Shown here piece after piece: positions 9,192 to 17,235 of a stretch of 64,000 nt of DNA. Below the pieces are notes generated by a model. The model saw only the letters and a list, made by a program, of their open reading frames with translations, was not told where the DNA came from and ran no database searches. Position numbers and translations under genes: made by a program. Location: positions 57,200-121,199 of the forward strand of contig CASDZP010000003.1 in the NCBI GenBank assembly GCA_949285535.1, read 5' to 3'. The stretch's first letter is position 1, and each line of letters opens with the position of its first letter. This stretch comes from an uncultured Alistipes sp. (lineage in GTDB: Bacteria; Bacteroidota; Bacteroidia; Bacteroidales; Rikenellaceae).

Positions 9192-9665
9192 CTATTCGTC
9201 GTCTTCGTCGGTCTCCGTTGCCTCTATTCTGCGCAACAGCCTTGTGAGACGTTCATTCAGCTCTCTCGACTCGCTCTCATCCTCTCCGAGGAACGCTCTG
9301 TCGGTCTGACGGACGATGTCGAAACCGAGGCGGAAGTAGCTTTCTCCGTCCTCGCTTAATCTCACGCTCTTGGCTCTGCTGTCCGATTTGTTCTCCTGAC
9401 GGATTATCATGCCCTTTTCGGACAGACGTTTTATGGTAGTCGAAACAACCGACTTGTCGAGTTTGCTGAAATCGGTTATCATGACCTGCGTTACCTCGCC
9501 GAACTCCTCGTTGAGATTATGTGCGGCGGCGAGTACCACGTATTGTGAGTAGTTGAGACCTATTCTTGATAGAGCTTCTTCCATACGTTTGTCGTGAAGC
9601 TCGAAAAGGCGGTGCAATACGCTGCCTGAGAATATTTCGGTCGTGTTTTTTTCTGATTCGCTCAT
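9192..9665 (-). CDS. MarR-family transcriptional regulator
   Basis: 157-residue winged-helix regulator. The recognition part is ITDFSKLDKSVVSTTIKRLSEKGMI with the wing ENKSDSRAKSVRLSEDG, the classic MarR arrangement, flanked by helices for dimerisation. It is convergent with the sigma operon (12 bases apart) and divergent from recN. The upstream region carries a TATCTTTG promoter box and a four-copy 15-base repeat. Ligand and targets are unknown; autoregulation is plausible. Confidence 0.85.
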   Translation of the reverse strand: MSESEKNTTEIFSGSVLHRLFELHDKRMEEALSRIGLNYSQYVVLAAAHNLNEEFGEVTQVMITDFSKLDKSVVSTTIKRLSEKGMIIRQENKSDSRAKSVRLSEDGESYFRLGFDIVRQTDRAFLGEDESESRELNERLTRLLRRIEATETDEDDE

Positions 9666-9809
9666 GGTGTCTGTCTTTTTATCGTGCGTGTTGTGTTTTT
9701 ACCGCGACACGCGCGTTTGTTTTTTATAAACCGTTAGTCGGTTCGGTTTGTCTGATTCGGGAAATTGTTTTGGTCGAGAATGTTTTTTGTAAGATAGTTT
9801 TTAGTTGGA

Positions 9810-9869
9810 CAATCTCGGTTCAAACAATCTTTCATCAGACAATCTTTGCTTAAACAATCTTTATGTAGA
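9810..9869. repeat. Four tandem 15-base repeats upstream of the MarR gene
   Basis: Four adjacent units each beginning CAATCT: 9810-9824, 9825-9839, 9840-9854 and 9855-9869. The first eight bases CAATCTTT are exact in three of them; the ends vary around TTAAA/TCAGA. They lie in the leader of the MarR gene, between its promoter box (9894-9901) and its start at 9665. Confidence 0.7.
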
Positions 9870-9893
9870 TTTTCTTGTTAAATATTTTCTCTG

Positions 9894-9901
9894 CAAAGAT
9901 A
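9894..9901 (-). promoter_or_regulatory. Promoter -7 box of the MarR gene
   Basis: Reads TATCTTTG on the - strand, with TTG about 20 bases upstream. The 8-mer TGCAAAGA occurs twice here, 15 bases apart (9892 and 9907), and could be an operator half-site. Confidence 0.55.
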
Positions 9902-9995
9902 ATGTTTGCAAAGAAAATATGCAACTAAACTAAAATATATCTTCTCTTTTATTTAACTATTAGTATGCGGATTTCTGATTTTCGGCTTTTATGGT

Positions 9996-10003
9996 TATCT
10001 TTG
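9996..10003 (+). promoter_or_regulatory. Promoter -7 box of recN
   Basis: TATCTTTG 28 bases before the recN start; a TTTC at about -33 replaces the consensus TTTG. Confidence 0.6.
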
Positions 10004-10031
10004 TTTTTGTGAAAATTGAGAAAATGCAGTC

Positions 10032-11693
10032 ATGATAACAACGCTTCACATAGAGAATTACCTGCTTATCGAAAATCTTGACCTCTGCTTCGAGGAGGGT
10101 TTGAACATCATTACGGGTGAGACGGGTGCCGGAAAATCAATACTTCTCGGCGCAATCGGAATGTTACTTGGAGGCAGAAGCGACGGTGGAGTAGTGAAAA
10201 ACGGCGCCGCCAACTGTGTGATAGAGGGAAGTTTCGAGATTGGAGACTACGGATTGCAACCGCTGTTCGAGCAATTTGACCTCGATTATGACGACACGAT
10301 ACGCATACGTCGCGTGATAAATGCGCAGGGTAAGAGCCGAAGTTATGTGAACGAACTGCCCGTCAATCTGTCGCAGTTAAAGGCGATTGGCGAGCGTTTG
10401 ATTGACATCCATTCGCAACATCAGACTCTGTTGTTGGGTGACAGCGGGTTTCAAATGGATGTGCTTGACTGCGTGGCGGACAACGACTCTCTGCTCGCCG
10501 ATTACAGAAACGTTTTGAGTAGTCTGAAAGAAGCGGAGACGGAGTATGCCAAGGCGCGTGAGGAGCTTGAAAAGGCTCGACGAGACGAGGAGTTCATGAG
10601 GTTTCAGTATGACCAGCTCGCCGAGGCTAACCTTGTCGAAGGAGAAAAAGAGGAGCTTGAAGAGCAGGTTTCCGTACTCTCGAACGCATCGGACATAAAA
10701 GATTCTTTATGCGGGTCACGTAATTTGCTCGACGGTGACGACGATTTTACCATTCTGTCGGCTCTGCGTGACATAGAGAAACGTCTTGAAGGTGTTTCGG
10801 AACATTCAGCCAAGATTGCGGCTTTGGCGGAGCGTGTCTCTACCGCATATTATGAGCTGAAGGATATAGATGAGGAGCTGGGGGCTCTCGATGACGAGAT
10901 AGGCGTTGACCCCGCCGAACTCGAACGTGTCGAGGCGCGGTTGGACTGCATATATTCTCTCGAACAGAAACACCGCCTTGAAGGGGTGGTGGCTCTGATA
11001 GCTTTGAGAGACTCGCTCGCGTCGAAACTCGAAGTCATAGACAATGGCGACGCACATTTGGAAGAGTTGAAGGAGAGATGCGACAAATTGAGAGGCGAGG
11101 CGCTCGCTGTGGCGGGAAAACTGACCGCACGCAGGGTTTCCGTTACCGATAAGATAAGGAAAAACGTCTTGTCACAGCTTTCACAGCTCGGAATGGAGGG
11201 TGCGCGTCTCGAAATAGTACTCGAATCTGGTGACGAGCTGTTGTCGAACGGTGTCGATAGTGTCGATTATCTTTTCTCCGCCAACAAAGGCGGACGCCTC
11301 GAACGCATATCGAAAGTGGCGTCGGGCGGTGAGATGTCACGTCTTATGCTGGCATTGAAGTCGCTCACGGCGGAGCATCGTACGTTGCCCACCATTATTT
11401 TTGACGAGATAGATACGGGTGTGTCGGGTTCTGTCGCCGACAAAATGGGCGAGATAATGGAGAGTCTCGGTAAGGGCAAGCAGATTATCAATATAACGCA
11501 CCTTCCGCAGGTGGCGGCAAAAGGCAAACATCACTTCTATGCCTATAAATCGGATAAGGAGGGCGTGACCGTAACATCCATACGTAAATTGAGTGACGGG
11601 GAGAGGGTGGACAAAATAGCCGAGATGTTGAGCGCGAGCCGAGTTACCGACGCCGCGCGAAAACAGGCGGAAGAGTTGCTCCGAAAAGCATAA
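10032..11693 (+). CDS. recN: DNA repair protein RecN (SMC-like ATPase)
   Basis: Cohesin-like ATPase acting in double-strand break repair by recombination. 553 residues, standard length. Walker A GETGAGKS at residues 29-36 in the N-terminal head; a central coiled-coil arm (about 150-350) rich in Glu, Lys and Arg; then the ABC signature ASGGEMSRLMLALK and Walker B TIIFDEIDTGVSG in the C-terminal head. Monocistronic by position, convergent with a small unknown gene 6 bases away. Assignment is secure. Confidence 0.96.
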   Translation: MITTLHIENYLLIENLDLCFEEGLNIITGETGAGKSILLGAIGMLLGGRSDGGVVKNGAANCVIEGSFEIGDYGLQPLFEQFDLDYDDTIRIRRVINAQGKSRSYVNELPVNLSQLKAIGERLIDIHSQHQTLLLGDSGFQMDVLDCVADNDSLLADYRNVLSSLKEAETEYAKAREELEKARRDEEFMRFQYDQLAEANLVEGEKEELEEQVSVLSNASDIKDSLCGSRNLLDGDDDFTILSALRDIEKRLEGVSEHSAKIAALAERVSTAYYELKDIDEELGALDDEIGVDPAELERVEARLDCIYSLEQKHRLEGVVALIALRDSLASKLEVIDNGDAHLEELKERCDKLRGEALAVAGKLTARRVSVTDKIRKNVLSQLSQLGMEGARLEIVLESGDELLSNGVDSVDYLFSANKGGRLERISKVASGGEMSRLMLALKSLTAEHRTLPTIIFDEIDTGVSGSVADKMGEIMESLGKGKQIINITHLPQVAAKGKHHFYAYKSDKEGVTVTSIRKLSDGERVDKIAEMLSASRVTDAARKQAEELLRKA

Positions 11694-11699
11694 ATCCTT

Positions 11700-12047
11700 T
11701 TAATCTTTTAAACGGCACTTGGCTCCGCAGTCGAAAATGAAATCGACGATGTCGCCGAATAATTTTTCGACATCCGACGGAACCATTGTGTTGCTTGTGT
11801 CTCCGAATTTTTTGAACAGAATTGCGGGTAAGGCTTTTTTGTCTGTTTTCAGATGTCTGGACATTGTTTCTACATCGTCTTTATCCACAACGGCATACGA
11901 TTCTCTGTCTCTGTCGTGTTCATCATAGTCGATGAACTCCTTTTTTACGACAAGATTGCCGAATGTGTCGAAACCGACGGTTATGGATGCCCAAATATTC
12001 AAATCGTCATTGGACTCCGTTATTACCTCCTCAAAATTCAGCTCCAT
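11700..12047 (-). CDS. Conserved-looking small acidic protein, function unknown
   Basis: 115 residues, no signal peptide or membrane helix, strongly acidic in the middle (FIDYDEHDRDRESYAVVDKDDVET), ending with CGAKC. I do not recognise the family. A real gene is supported by a clean start, a compact position 6 bases from the recN stop, and coding-like composition. One copy of the repeated TTTTCTCCCTAC 12-mer lies about 140 bases upstream at 12185-12196. Confidence 0.6.
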   Translation of the reverse strand: MELNFEEVITESNDDLNIWASITVGFDTFGNLVVKKEFIDYDEHDRDRESYAVVDKDDVETMSRHLKTDKKALPAILFKKFGDTSNTMVPSDVEKLFGDIVDFIFDCGAKCRLKD

Positions 12048-12184
12048 TGATGTTTATTTTGTGGTTTTTATTGCAAAAGGGGTACAATAATCATATTGTC
12101 GGAAAGGTTACTGAAACATAGTATTGCAAACAGATATACCGAAGAGTTGTACGACAAGTTGGCAAGCGTACCCCGTCTCCTATT

Positions 12185-12196
12185 TTTTCTCCCTAC
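12185..12196 (-). repeat. Solitary copy of the GTAGGGAGAAAA 12-mer
   Basis: Reads GTAGGGAGAAAA on the - strand, upstream of the gene at 11700-12047. The same 12-mer or close variants cluster around the Fic gene and occur once before the glucosaminidase gene. Confidence 0.6.
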
Positions 12197-12257
12197 CACT
12201 ACTTTTACTTATACTTCTCCTTTCCAATTTAAGTTTTTATAATTATGAAAGGTGGTG

Positions 12258-13355
12258 TTACAATTTACGCTCTCTGTATAGTTGGTCTCGCAGTCGGGGA
12301 GTGAATCCTGCCGAGCGTATCGCCTCTATCATGCGTTCGGCGTCGATTGTGGTGCCGCTGACACCCGTCGATGAGACAACGTTTTCTTCTATCATTATTG
12401 ACCCCATGTCGTTGGCGCCGCATCGGAGCGCTTTGAGACCCGTCTCCATGCCGACGGTAAGCCATGACGCCTGTATGTTGTCGATATTGTCGAGCATGAT
12501 TCTCGAGAGAGCTATTACACGCAGGTAATCCTCTTGTGATGTGTGTGATACGACTCCTTCCTTTTCAAGAACGGTTCCGCCGCTGCAATAGGGCCATGCG
12601 ATAAAGGCGATGAATCCGTAACTCTCTTTCGGTTTGGCGTCCTGAAGTTCCCTGATTTTTACGAGGTGAGCGACAAGCTGTTCAGTCGTCTCTTTGTGTC
12701 CGAACATCATGGTTGCGGAGGTGGGCAGGTTCTGGCGGTGAGCCTCCGCCATGACTTCGAGCCACTCTTCGGCGTTGCTCTTGCCCGGAGATATTTCGCG
12801 TCGCAGTCGGGTGTCCAGAATCTCCGCTCCCGCGCCAGGTAGAGAGTCGAGCCCAGCCTCACGTAACCTGCGCAGTGTGTCGCCGACAGACAGTTTGCTG
12901 ATTCGGGCTATATGGAAAACTTCGGGAGGACCGAGTGCGTGAAGTTTTACGTTGGGGTGACGCTTTTTGAGCTCTCGGAACAGCGTCTCATAAAAAGTGA
13001 TGTCGAGGCGAGGGTGCATCCCTCCCTGTAACAGAAGCTGGTCGCCGCCGAGTTCGAGCAGTCTCTCTATTTTTGCGTCATATTCTTCGAGAGTGGTTAT
13101 ATATCCGTCGGGATTTTTCGAGCCTTTCACATGAAAGTTACAAAACTTGCACCCGCTCACGCAGACGTTGGTTATATTGACGTTGCGGTCTATCTGCCAC
13201 GTGACGATATCGCCGGGGTGTTTTCTCTTCCTTATATTGTCAGCTGTCGCGGACAATACATCCGTTGGGCAGTCGCGCATGAGCGTTACGCCCTCCTCAA
13301 GTGACACCCTGCCTCCCGACTCGACATCGGATATGATTTCTTGCCAATCTCTCAT
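12258..13355 (-). CDS. mqnC: Cyclic dehypoxanthine futalosine synthase (radical SAM)
   Basis: Radical SAM enzyme of the futalosine menaquinone pathway that cyclises dehypoxanthine futalosine. 365 residues, typical length. The [4Fe-4S] motif CVSGCKFC (CxxxCxxC) is present after DRNVNITNV, followed by GGDQLLLQGGMHP, LHALGPPEVFHIA and the C-terminal ENVVSSTGVSGTTIDAERMI segment. These match MqnC better than the sister enzyme MqnE or the F420 enzyme CofH. The other mqn genes are not in this window. A ferredoxin gene lies immediately upstream on the same strand. Confidence 0.85.
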   Translation of the reverse strand: MRDWQEIISDVESGGRVSLEEGVTLMRDCPTDVLSATADNIRKRKHPGDIVTWQIDRNVNITNVCVSGCKFCNFHVKGSKNPDGYITTLEEYDAKIERLLELGGDQLLLQGGMHPRLDITFYETLFRELKKRHPNVKLHALGPPEVFHIARISKLSVGDTLRRLREAGLDSLPGAGAEILDTRLRREISPGKSNAEEWLEVMAEAHRQNLPTSATMMFGHKETTEQLVAHLVKIRELQDAKPKESYGFIAFIAWPYCSGGTVLEKEGVVSHTSQEDYLRVIALSRIMLDNIDNIQASWLTVGMETGLKALRCGANDMGSIMIEENVVSSTGVSGTTIDAERMIEAIRSAGFTPRLRDQLYRERKL

Positions 13356-13379
13356 CGCTTACTTATTGTATAAGGTTAC

Positions 13380-13411
13380 AAAAAAGGCGGGTGCCTTGTT
13401 GGACACCCGCC
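13380..13411 (-). terminator. Rho-independent terminator after the ferredoxin gene
   Basis: Stem GGCGGGTG / CACCCGCC (13386-13393 with 13404-13411), followed on the - strand by six T. It separates the ferredoxin gene from mqnC, so they are probably separate units or attenuated. Confidence 0.8.
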
Positions 13412-13432
13412 GAAATTTCCCGTAGCGGTGGA

Positions 13433-13600
13433 TTAGAGTTTAATAGCACCAACGGGGCATACTTCCGAGCAAGTACCGCACTCTGTGCAGGCATCAGCGT
13501 CGATTGAGTAAACATCGCCCGCAGATATTGCGCTGACAGGGCATTCGTCAATGCAGGTACCGCAAGCGGTGCACATTGTTTCGTCAATAGTGTAAGCCAT
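13433..13600 (-). CDS. Small 2[4Fe-4S] ferredoxin
   Basis: 55-residue protein. It starts MAYTIDETMC and has two CxxCxxCxxxCP motifs: cysteines 10, 13, 16, 20 and 38, 41, 44, 48. This is the clostridial-type bacterial ferredoxin, a low-potential electron carrier in the cytoplasm of anaerobes. Length and cysteine spacing are canonical. It is followed by its own terminator. In this context it could supply electrons to radical SAM enzymes such as MqnC, but that is inference. Confidence 0.95.
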   Translation of the reverse strand: MAYTIDETMCTACGTCIDECPVSAISAGDVYSIDADACTECGTCSEVCPVGAIKL

Positions 13601-13675
13601 AAGTCAATATAATAATTAAAAAAATCTATCTGTTCACAAAGGTATAAAATTTATCTCGTCGCAACAAATAAAACT

Positions 13676-15181
13676 CTATTTTATTTGAAGGTTCGGTTCC
13701 AGTTTCAAACGCTGACCTGGTTTGATCTGATAGTCGAGAGGCATACCGTTCATCTTGGCGAGTTTCTCCATCTTGATACCGTATTTCTGTGATACATAGT
13801 GGAGTGTTTCGCCCTTGATTACCATGTGGGTGCGGTAGCCGTTGTTCACGCTCGTACCTTTGGGCGCGACATATACGATGCTGCCGGGCGTTATGCCTAC
13901 GGGCTCGTTTCTCATCTCGTTGTATTCAGCCAGTTTTGACGGTTTGATACCCAAAGCCGCGCCTATCGACTGGAGTGTCTGTCCTTTGGACGCTATGACG
14001 CAAAGACGGTTGTTGTTGCGGTATAACGCGATTCCGTTTTTGTTTCCGACAGAGGGCATGCCGCTCGGGTCGAACTTGGGACCGTTATAGAATCCGTCGG
14101 GAGTGTCGGTCGGCGCGCCGTATGCTATCGTTCCTGAGGTACCGGGAGCTCTTACGGGTTCCGGCTCGGGAATCATCTCTATCTGTTTCTTGGGTTTGCG
14201 TTCTTCCACGGGTTCCGCGACAGGTTCGGTTACGGGCTCAACGACGGGTTCCGCCTTCTTTACGGGAGCAGTCGTAACATTGCTCTTGCTCTTGGCGGGA
14301 GCGAAATCGTCCGCCGTGTATTCGTAGATATCCGATTTTTGTGACGCGGGAGCGTTGGGAGCCGTTGTGGTATTGGTTGACGCGGTTATCTGTTTTGTCT
14401 GGATGGGTACGGGCGCAACCTGCTGTTGGTCTTTGCGTTTGGGCGCGCGTGTATTGCTGATGACACGGGGAGCGGGAATCACTATGGGACCGCTCGAAGT
14501 GGGACGCTCAACGGTACCTGGGCGTGTCTCCATTTTTACCACGCCTTCGGGGAGGTTGTCTTCATAGACCTTTACTGTCTGTGCGGGAGAGATGGCTCTC
14601 GCTGTGTCCTGTTTGGGTTTTGCCTCTTCCTCCTCTTTATTCGCAAACGCCGCGCTGTTGCTTACCACTTCAGTGTCGAGCTTGTCGAGACGGTATTGCT
14701 CGATGAGCTTGATAAGCATGTTGGAGTAGTTGGGATTGGTGGCATAGCCTGCGTAGCTCAAACCTCTCGCCCATCCCTTGTAGTCTGTCGGGTCGAGGTC
14801 GAAGAGAGAACGGTATCTCGGCGAGTTTGCTAAGAAGTCGGAGTGGTCTCTGTATGAGTCATAGACGTTTTTGTAGCTGCGGAAGCACTCTTCCTGCTCG
14901 TCGTCGTCCTTATAGGTGATGTTGCCGCTCCAGGTCGTCTTGCACTTTATGCCGAAGTGGTTGTTGGCGTTGATTGCAAGCGGGCTGTTACCGTTGTCGG
15001 ATTCGATGAGCGCCTGCGCCAGCTTTATGCTGGCAGGTATGCCGTACTCCTGCATCGCGCTTACAGCCAGTCCTTTGTATGTTTCGATGTAATCTCTCGC
15101 CGACATCTTTTTCTGTTTCTCGGCGGCAAAACCGGGCATCAGCAAAGCCAAAGACAAAGAGAACATCAATATCTTTCTCAT
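13676..15181 (-). CDS. Secreted N-acetylglucosaminidase with LysM repeats
   Basis: Peptidoglycan hydrolase exported to the periplasm. I start at the ATG at 15181 (501 residues) because MRKILMFSLSLALLMPGFAA is then an ordinary signal peptide; the ATG at 15211 adds ten polar residues. After the signal comes a mannosyl-glycoprotein endo-beta-N-acetylglucosaminidase domain (about residues 30-170) with AQALIESDNG holding the likely catalytic Glu, and NNHFGIKC. A long Pro/Glu/Lys-rich linker with PVTEPVAEPVEE repeats follows, then two C-terminal LysM modules (SKGQTLQSIGAALGI... and IKGETLHYVSQKYGI...) that bind peptidoglycan. Probable role: remodelling or cell separation. Confidence 0.88.
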   Translation of the reverse strand: MRKILMFSLSLALLMPGFAAEKQKKMSARDYIETYKGLAVSAMQEYGIPASIKLAQALIESDNGNSPLAINANNHFGIKCKTTWSGNITYKDDDEQEECFRSYKNVYDSYRDHSDFLANSPRYRSLFDLDPTDYKGWARGLSYAGYATNPNYSNMLIKLIEQYRLDKLDTEVVSNSAAFANKEEEEAKPKQDTARAISPAQTVKVYEDNLPEGVVKMETRPGTVERPTSSGPIVIPAPRVISNTRAPKRKDQQQVAPVPIQTKQITASTNTTTAPNAPASQKSDIYEYTADDFAPAKSKSNVTTAPVKKAEPVVEPVTEPVAEPVEERKPKKQIEMIPEPEPVRAPGTSGTIAYGAPTDTPDGFYNGPKFDPSGMPSVGNKNGIALYRNNNRLCVIASKGQTLQSIGAALGIKPSKLAEYNEMRNEPVGITPGSIVYVAPKGTSVNNGYRTHMVIKGETLHYVSQKYGIKMEKLAKMNGMPLDYQIKPGQRLKLEPNLQIK

Positions 15182-15231
15182 GAGACAATAAGTTTCTTTT
15201 TTATTATTCATAAACCAACCCTCATATAATT

Positions 15232-15243
15232 TTTTCTCCCTAC
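15232..15243 (-). repeat. Solitary GTAGGGAGAAAA 12-mer in the glucosaminidase leader
   Basis: Exact copy of the 12-mer, between the promoter box (15265-15272) and the start codon, so it would be in the 5' leader of the mRNA. Confidence 0.6.
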
Positions 15244-15264
15244 GGGAAGCTATAATATAATGGG

Positions 15265-15272
15265 CAAATATA
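15265..15272 (-). promoter_or_regulatory. Promoter -7 box of the glucosaminidase gene
   Basis: TATATTTG on the - strand, about 84 bases upstream of the chosen start. Confidence 0.55.
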
Positions 15273-15384
15273 GTAAATATTTTTGATATTGAAATCAGTC
15301 CGATGTTAAATTAAACTCTTTGTCATTTTGCGACAGATTGTTTACAGCCGTTTTCGAGGGGGTGTGGACACTTCTTGTGATAAC

Positions 15385-15417
15385 AAAAAAGGTCGTGACG
15401 CTTTTGTCGTCACGACC
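15385..15417 (-). terminator. Terminator of the flavodoxin/DUF2023 operon
   Basis: Perfect 10-base stem (15391-15400 with 15408-15417, arm GGTCGTGACG) with a 7-base loop, followed on the - strand by six T. Confidence 0.85.
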
Positions 15418-15440
15418 CGATGTCGTTGTTACCGCCACAT

Positions 15441-15806
15441 TCAGGCGACTGACGTTGACATGCCGCCCTTCTTGTCGCAATATCTTCTGCACTGTTGGCA
15501 GATGTCATAACCGAGCAGTGCGCCGATTATGAAATCCTCCTCGGGCGACAGTTTGTTCAACGGTCTGCACACGATGTGTCTGACAGCCTCCAGACATTCC
15601 GCCTTTCCGAAAAAGAGGTTTATTTTGTTTTCGTCCACAACCTGTATCACGTATGGAATCTTTTGATCGCTCAGGCGTTTTGTGACGAACTCTTCGTGTC
15701 GTCTGTTCATAGTGTGCAGAATCATGCTTCTGACCCCTTTTTTGAATTCGTAAACATGATTCATGAAAACCTTGACCTCTGTCGGAACCGTCTGTCTCGT
15801 TGTCAT
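15441..15806 (-). CDS. DUF2023 family protein (flavodoxin partner)
   Basis: 121 residues, soluble. Contains KVFMNHVYEFKKGVRSMILHT, a central alpha/beta part, and a C-terminal LLGYDICQQCRRYCDKK stretch with three cysteines (CxxC plus C) that could bind metal or be redox active. I recognise it as DUF2023, a family found beside flavodoxin genes in Bacteroidota and related anaerobes. It follows the flavodoxin gene by 34 bases on the same strand and shares its terminator. Function is unknown; a helper in flavodoxin maturation or electron transfer is a reasonable guess. Confidence 0.75.
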   Translation of the reverse strand: MTTRQTVPTEVKVFMNHVYEFKKGVRSMILHTMNRRHEEFVTKRLSDQKIPYVIQVVDENKINLFFGKAECLEAVRHIVCRPLNKLSPEEDFIIGALLGYDICQQCRRYCDKKGGMSTSVA

Positions 15807-15840
15807 CGTGTTGTCGTTTGAAGTGTCGAAATTTTATTGC

Positions 15841-16344
15841 TTATCCCTTTATCGAAGCGACCCATGCCGCTATGCGTCCGTCTGTCTTGTCGCTCTGGTT
15901 TACCTCGTCGAGCGGAAGTCCTACGAACCGTCCATCTTGTACTGCCGCCGAGGAGTCGAACGAATAGCCGTCGGTCGAAACGGAACCGACGAACGTACAT
16001 CCGCTGTCACGGAGTTGGTCGTGGATGATGCCTATGGCGTCGCAGAAAGTGTCGGGATAGCATTCCGAGTCGCCGCATCCGAATATGGCTACTTTCTTGC
16101 CCGAAAGATTATAGCCTTTCAGCTTCTCTATGCCGTCGAACCAGTCGTCCTGAAGCTCGCCCGAACCCCATGTAGAGGTGCCGAGTACGAGAAGTTCCGC
16201 CGACTCTGTCGTCGTGGCGTCGATTTCGGATATGTTGTGTATATCCGCCGCCGTTACGCCGAATGCGGCGGCGACTCTTGATGCCACCTCTTCCGTCACG
16301 CCGGTGGTGGATCCGTAGATGATTGCGATTTTACTCATTGTCAA
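15841..16344 (-). CDS. fldA: Flavodoxin
   Basis: FMN-binding electron carrier that can replace ferredoxin under iron limitation. 167 residues, long-chain flavodoxin length. The phosphate-binding loop IIYGSTTGVTEEVA is at the N-terminus. TSTWGSGELQDDWFDG and FGCGDSECYPDTFCDA form the flavin-side loops. It is the first gene of a two-gene unit with DUF2023; a TATCTTTG box is 20 bases upstream. Confidence 0.93.
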   Translation of the reverse strand: MTMSKIAIIYGSTTGVTEEVASRVAAAFGVTAADIHNISEIDATTTESAELLVLGTSTWGSGELQDDWFDGIEKLKGYNLSGKKVAIFGCGDSECYPDTFCDAIGIIHDQLRDSGCTFVGSVSTDGYSFDSSAAVQDGRFVGLPLDEVNQSDKTDGRIAAWVASIKG

Positions 16345-16363
16345 TACCTTTTTTTGTTCATTG

Positions 16364-16371
16364 CAAAGATA
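16364..16371 (-). promoter_or_regulatory. Promoter -7 box of the flavodoxin gene
   Basis: TATCTTTG on the - strand just upstream of the start codon; the leader would be very short. Confidence 0.6.
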
Positions 16372-16568
16372 GTCCCGATGTCAACGCGTGTAAATCACCA
16401 TTTTTCGGGATTATTTCCTCAGCTCTTCACCATTTGTTGTGATTTTATGTGTGTGACATGTGCAAAGCATACGTGTCGGCGTGTGACGGACGCCTGTTTC
16501 CGCTGATTGGGAGTGTCTTGGGAGGTGAGTGGCGAGAAAACGGGGCGCAAGTAAAATTTGTGCGATAG

Positions 16569-16599
16569 TTGTCAACTGTTGTTAAAATTATTACATTTG
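16569..16599 (+). promoter_or_regulatory. Promoter of the DUF4254-GT9-recQ operon
   Basis: TTG at 16569-16571, 20 bases, then TACATTTG at 16592-16599: consensus spacing for a Bacteroidota housekeeping promoter, 27 bases before the start codon. The small palindrome AGTTGTCAACT (16567-16577) overlaps the -33 element. Confidence 0.65.
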
Positions 16600-16626
16600 C
16601 ACGATAATTGACATTACTACATAACC

Positions 16627-17235
16627 ATGACATTTACCGAACTTTGCGGTGAGATATTTACCCGCTCGATAAACGACTATCATAAAACGGACGATGTTAA
16701 CACTCCGATGACGAATCCTTACAAAGAGCGTTCGCTGGAGTATCTGCTCTATCACAAAAACTGGATAGACACCGTTCAGTGGCATTATGAAGATATAATC
16801 AGAGACCCTCAAATCGACCCTGTCGAAGCTTTGTCTCTCAAACGTCTCATCGACAGCTCTAATCAGCATCGTACCGACATGGTCGAGTATATAGACTCTT
16901 ATTTCCTTGACAAATATTCGTCTGTAAAGCCTCTGCCCGACGCCAAAATCAATACGGAAAGTCCCGCATGGGCTGTTGACAGACTCTCTATCCTCTATCT
17001 GAAGATATATCACATGCGTATCGAGGCGGAGCGTGCCGACGGTGACGAAGCTCACAGAGAGGCGTGCGCCAGGAAACTTGCGGTTCTCACCGAGCAGCTT
17101 ACTGACCTCAATACCGCGATAGAGGAACTTCTCGCAGACATCGAGGCGGGACGCAAATACATGAAGGTCTATCGTCAGATGAAGATGTATAACGACCCCG
17201 CGCTGAATCCCGTTCTTTATTCGGCTAAAAATTGA
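16627..17235 (+). CDS. DUF4254 domain protein
   Basis: 202-residue, largely helical soluble protein. It matches the DUF4254 family (SLEYLLYHKNWIDTVQWHYEDIIRDP near residues 37-60, then LKRLIDSSNQHRTDMVEYID). Its function is not established. In this phylum it is commonly paired with a family 9 glycosyltransferase, as here, where the stop codon overlaps the next gene's TTG start by 4 bases. The tight coupling suggests a role in lipopolysaccharide core or lipid A assembly, but no catalytic motif is visible. Confidence 0.8.
   Translation: MTFTELCGEIFTRSINDYHKTDDVNTPMTNPYKERSLEYLLYHKNWIDTVQWHYEDIIRDPQIDPVEALSLKRLIDSSNQHRTDMVEYIDSYFLDKYSSVKPLPDAKINTESPAWAVDRLSILYLKIYHMRIEAERADGDEAHREACARKLAVLTEQLTDLNTAIEELLADIEAGRKYMKVYRQMKMYNDPALNPVLYSAKN

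Noticed and set aside
12124..12528. 134-codon + strand frame
   Set aside because: Overlaps the C-terminus of mqnC antisense; the rest is low-complexity Leu-rich sequence.
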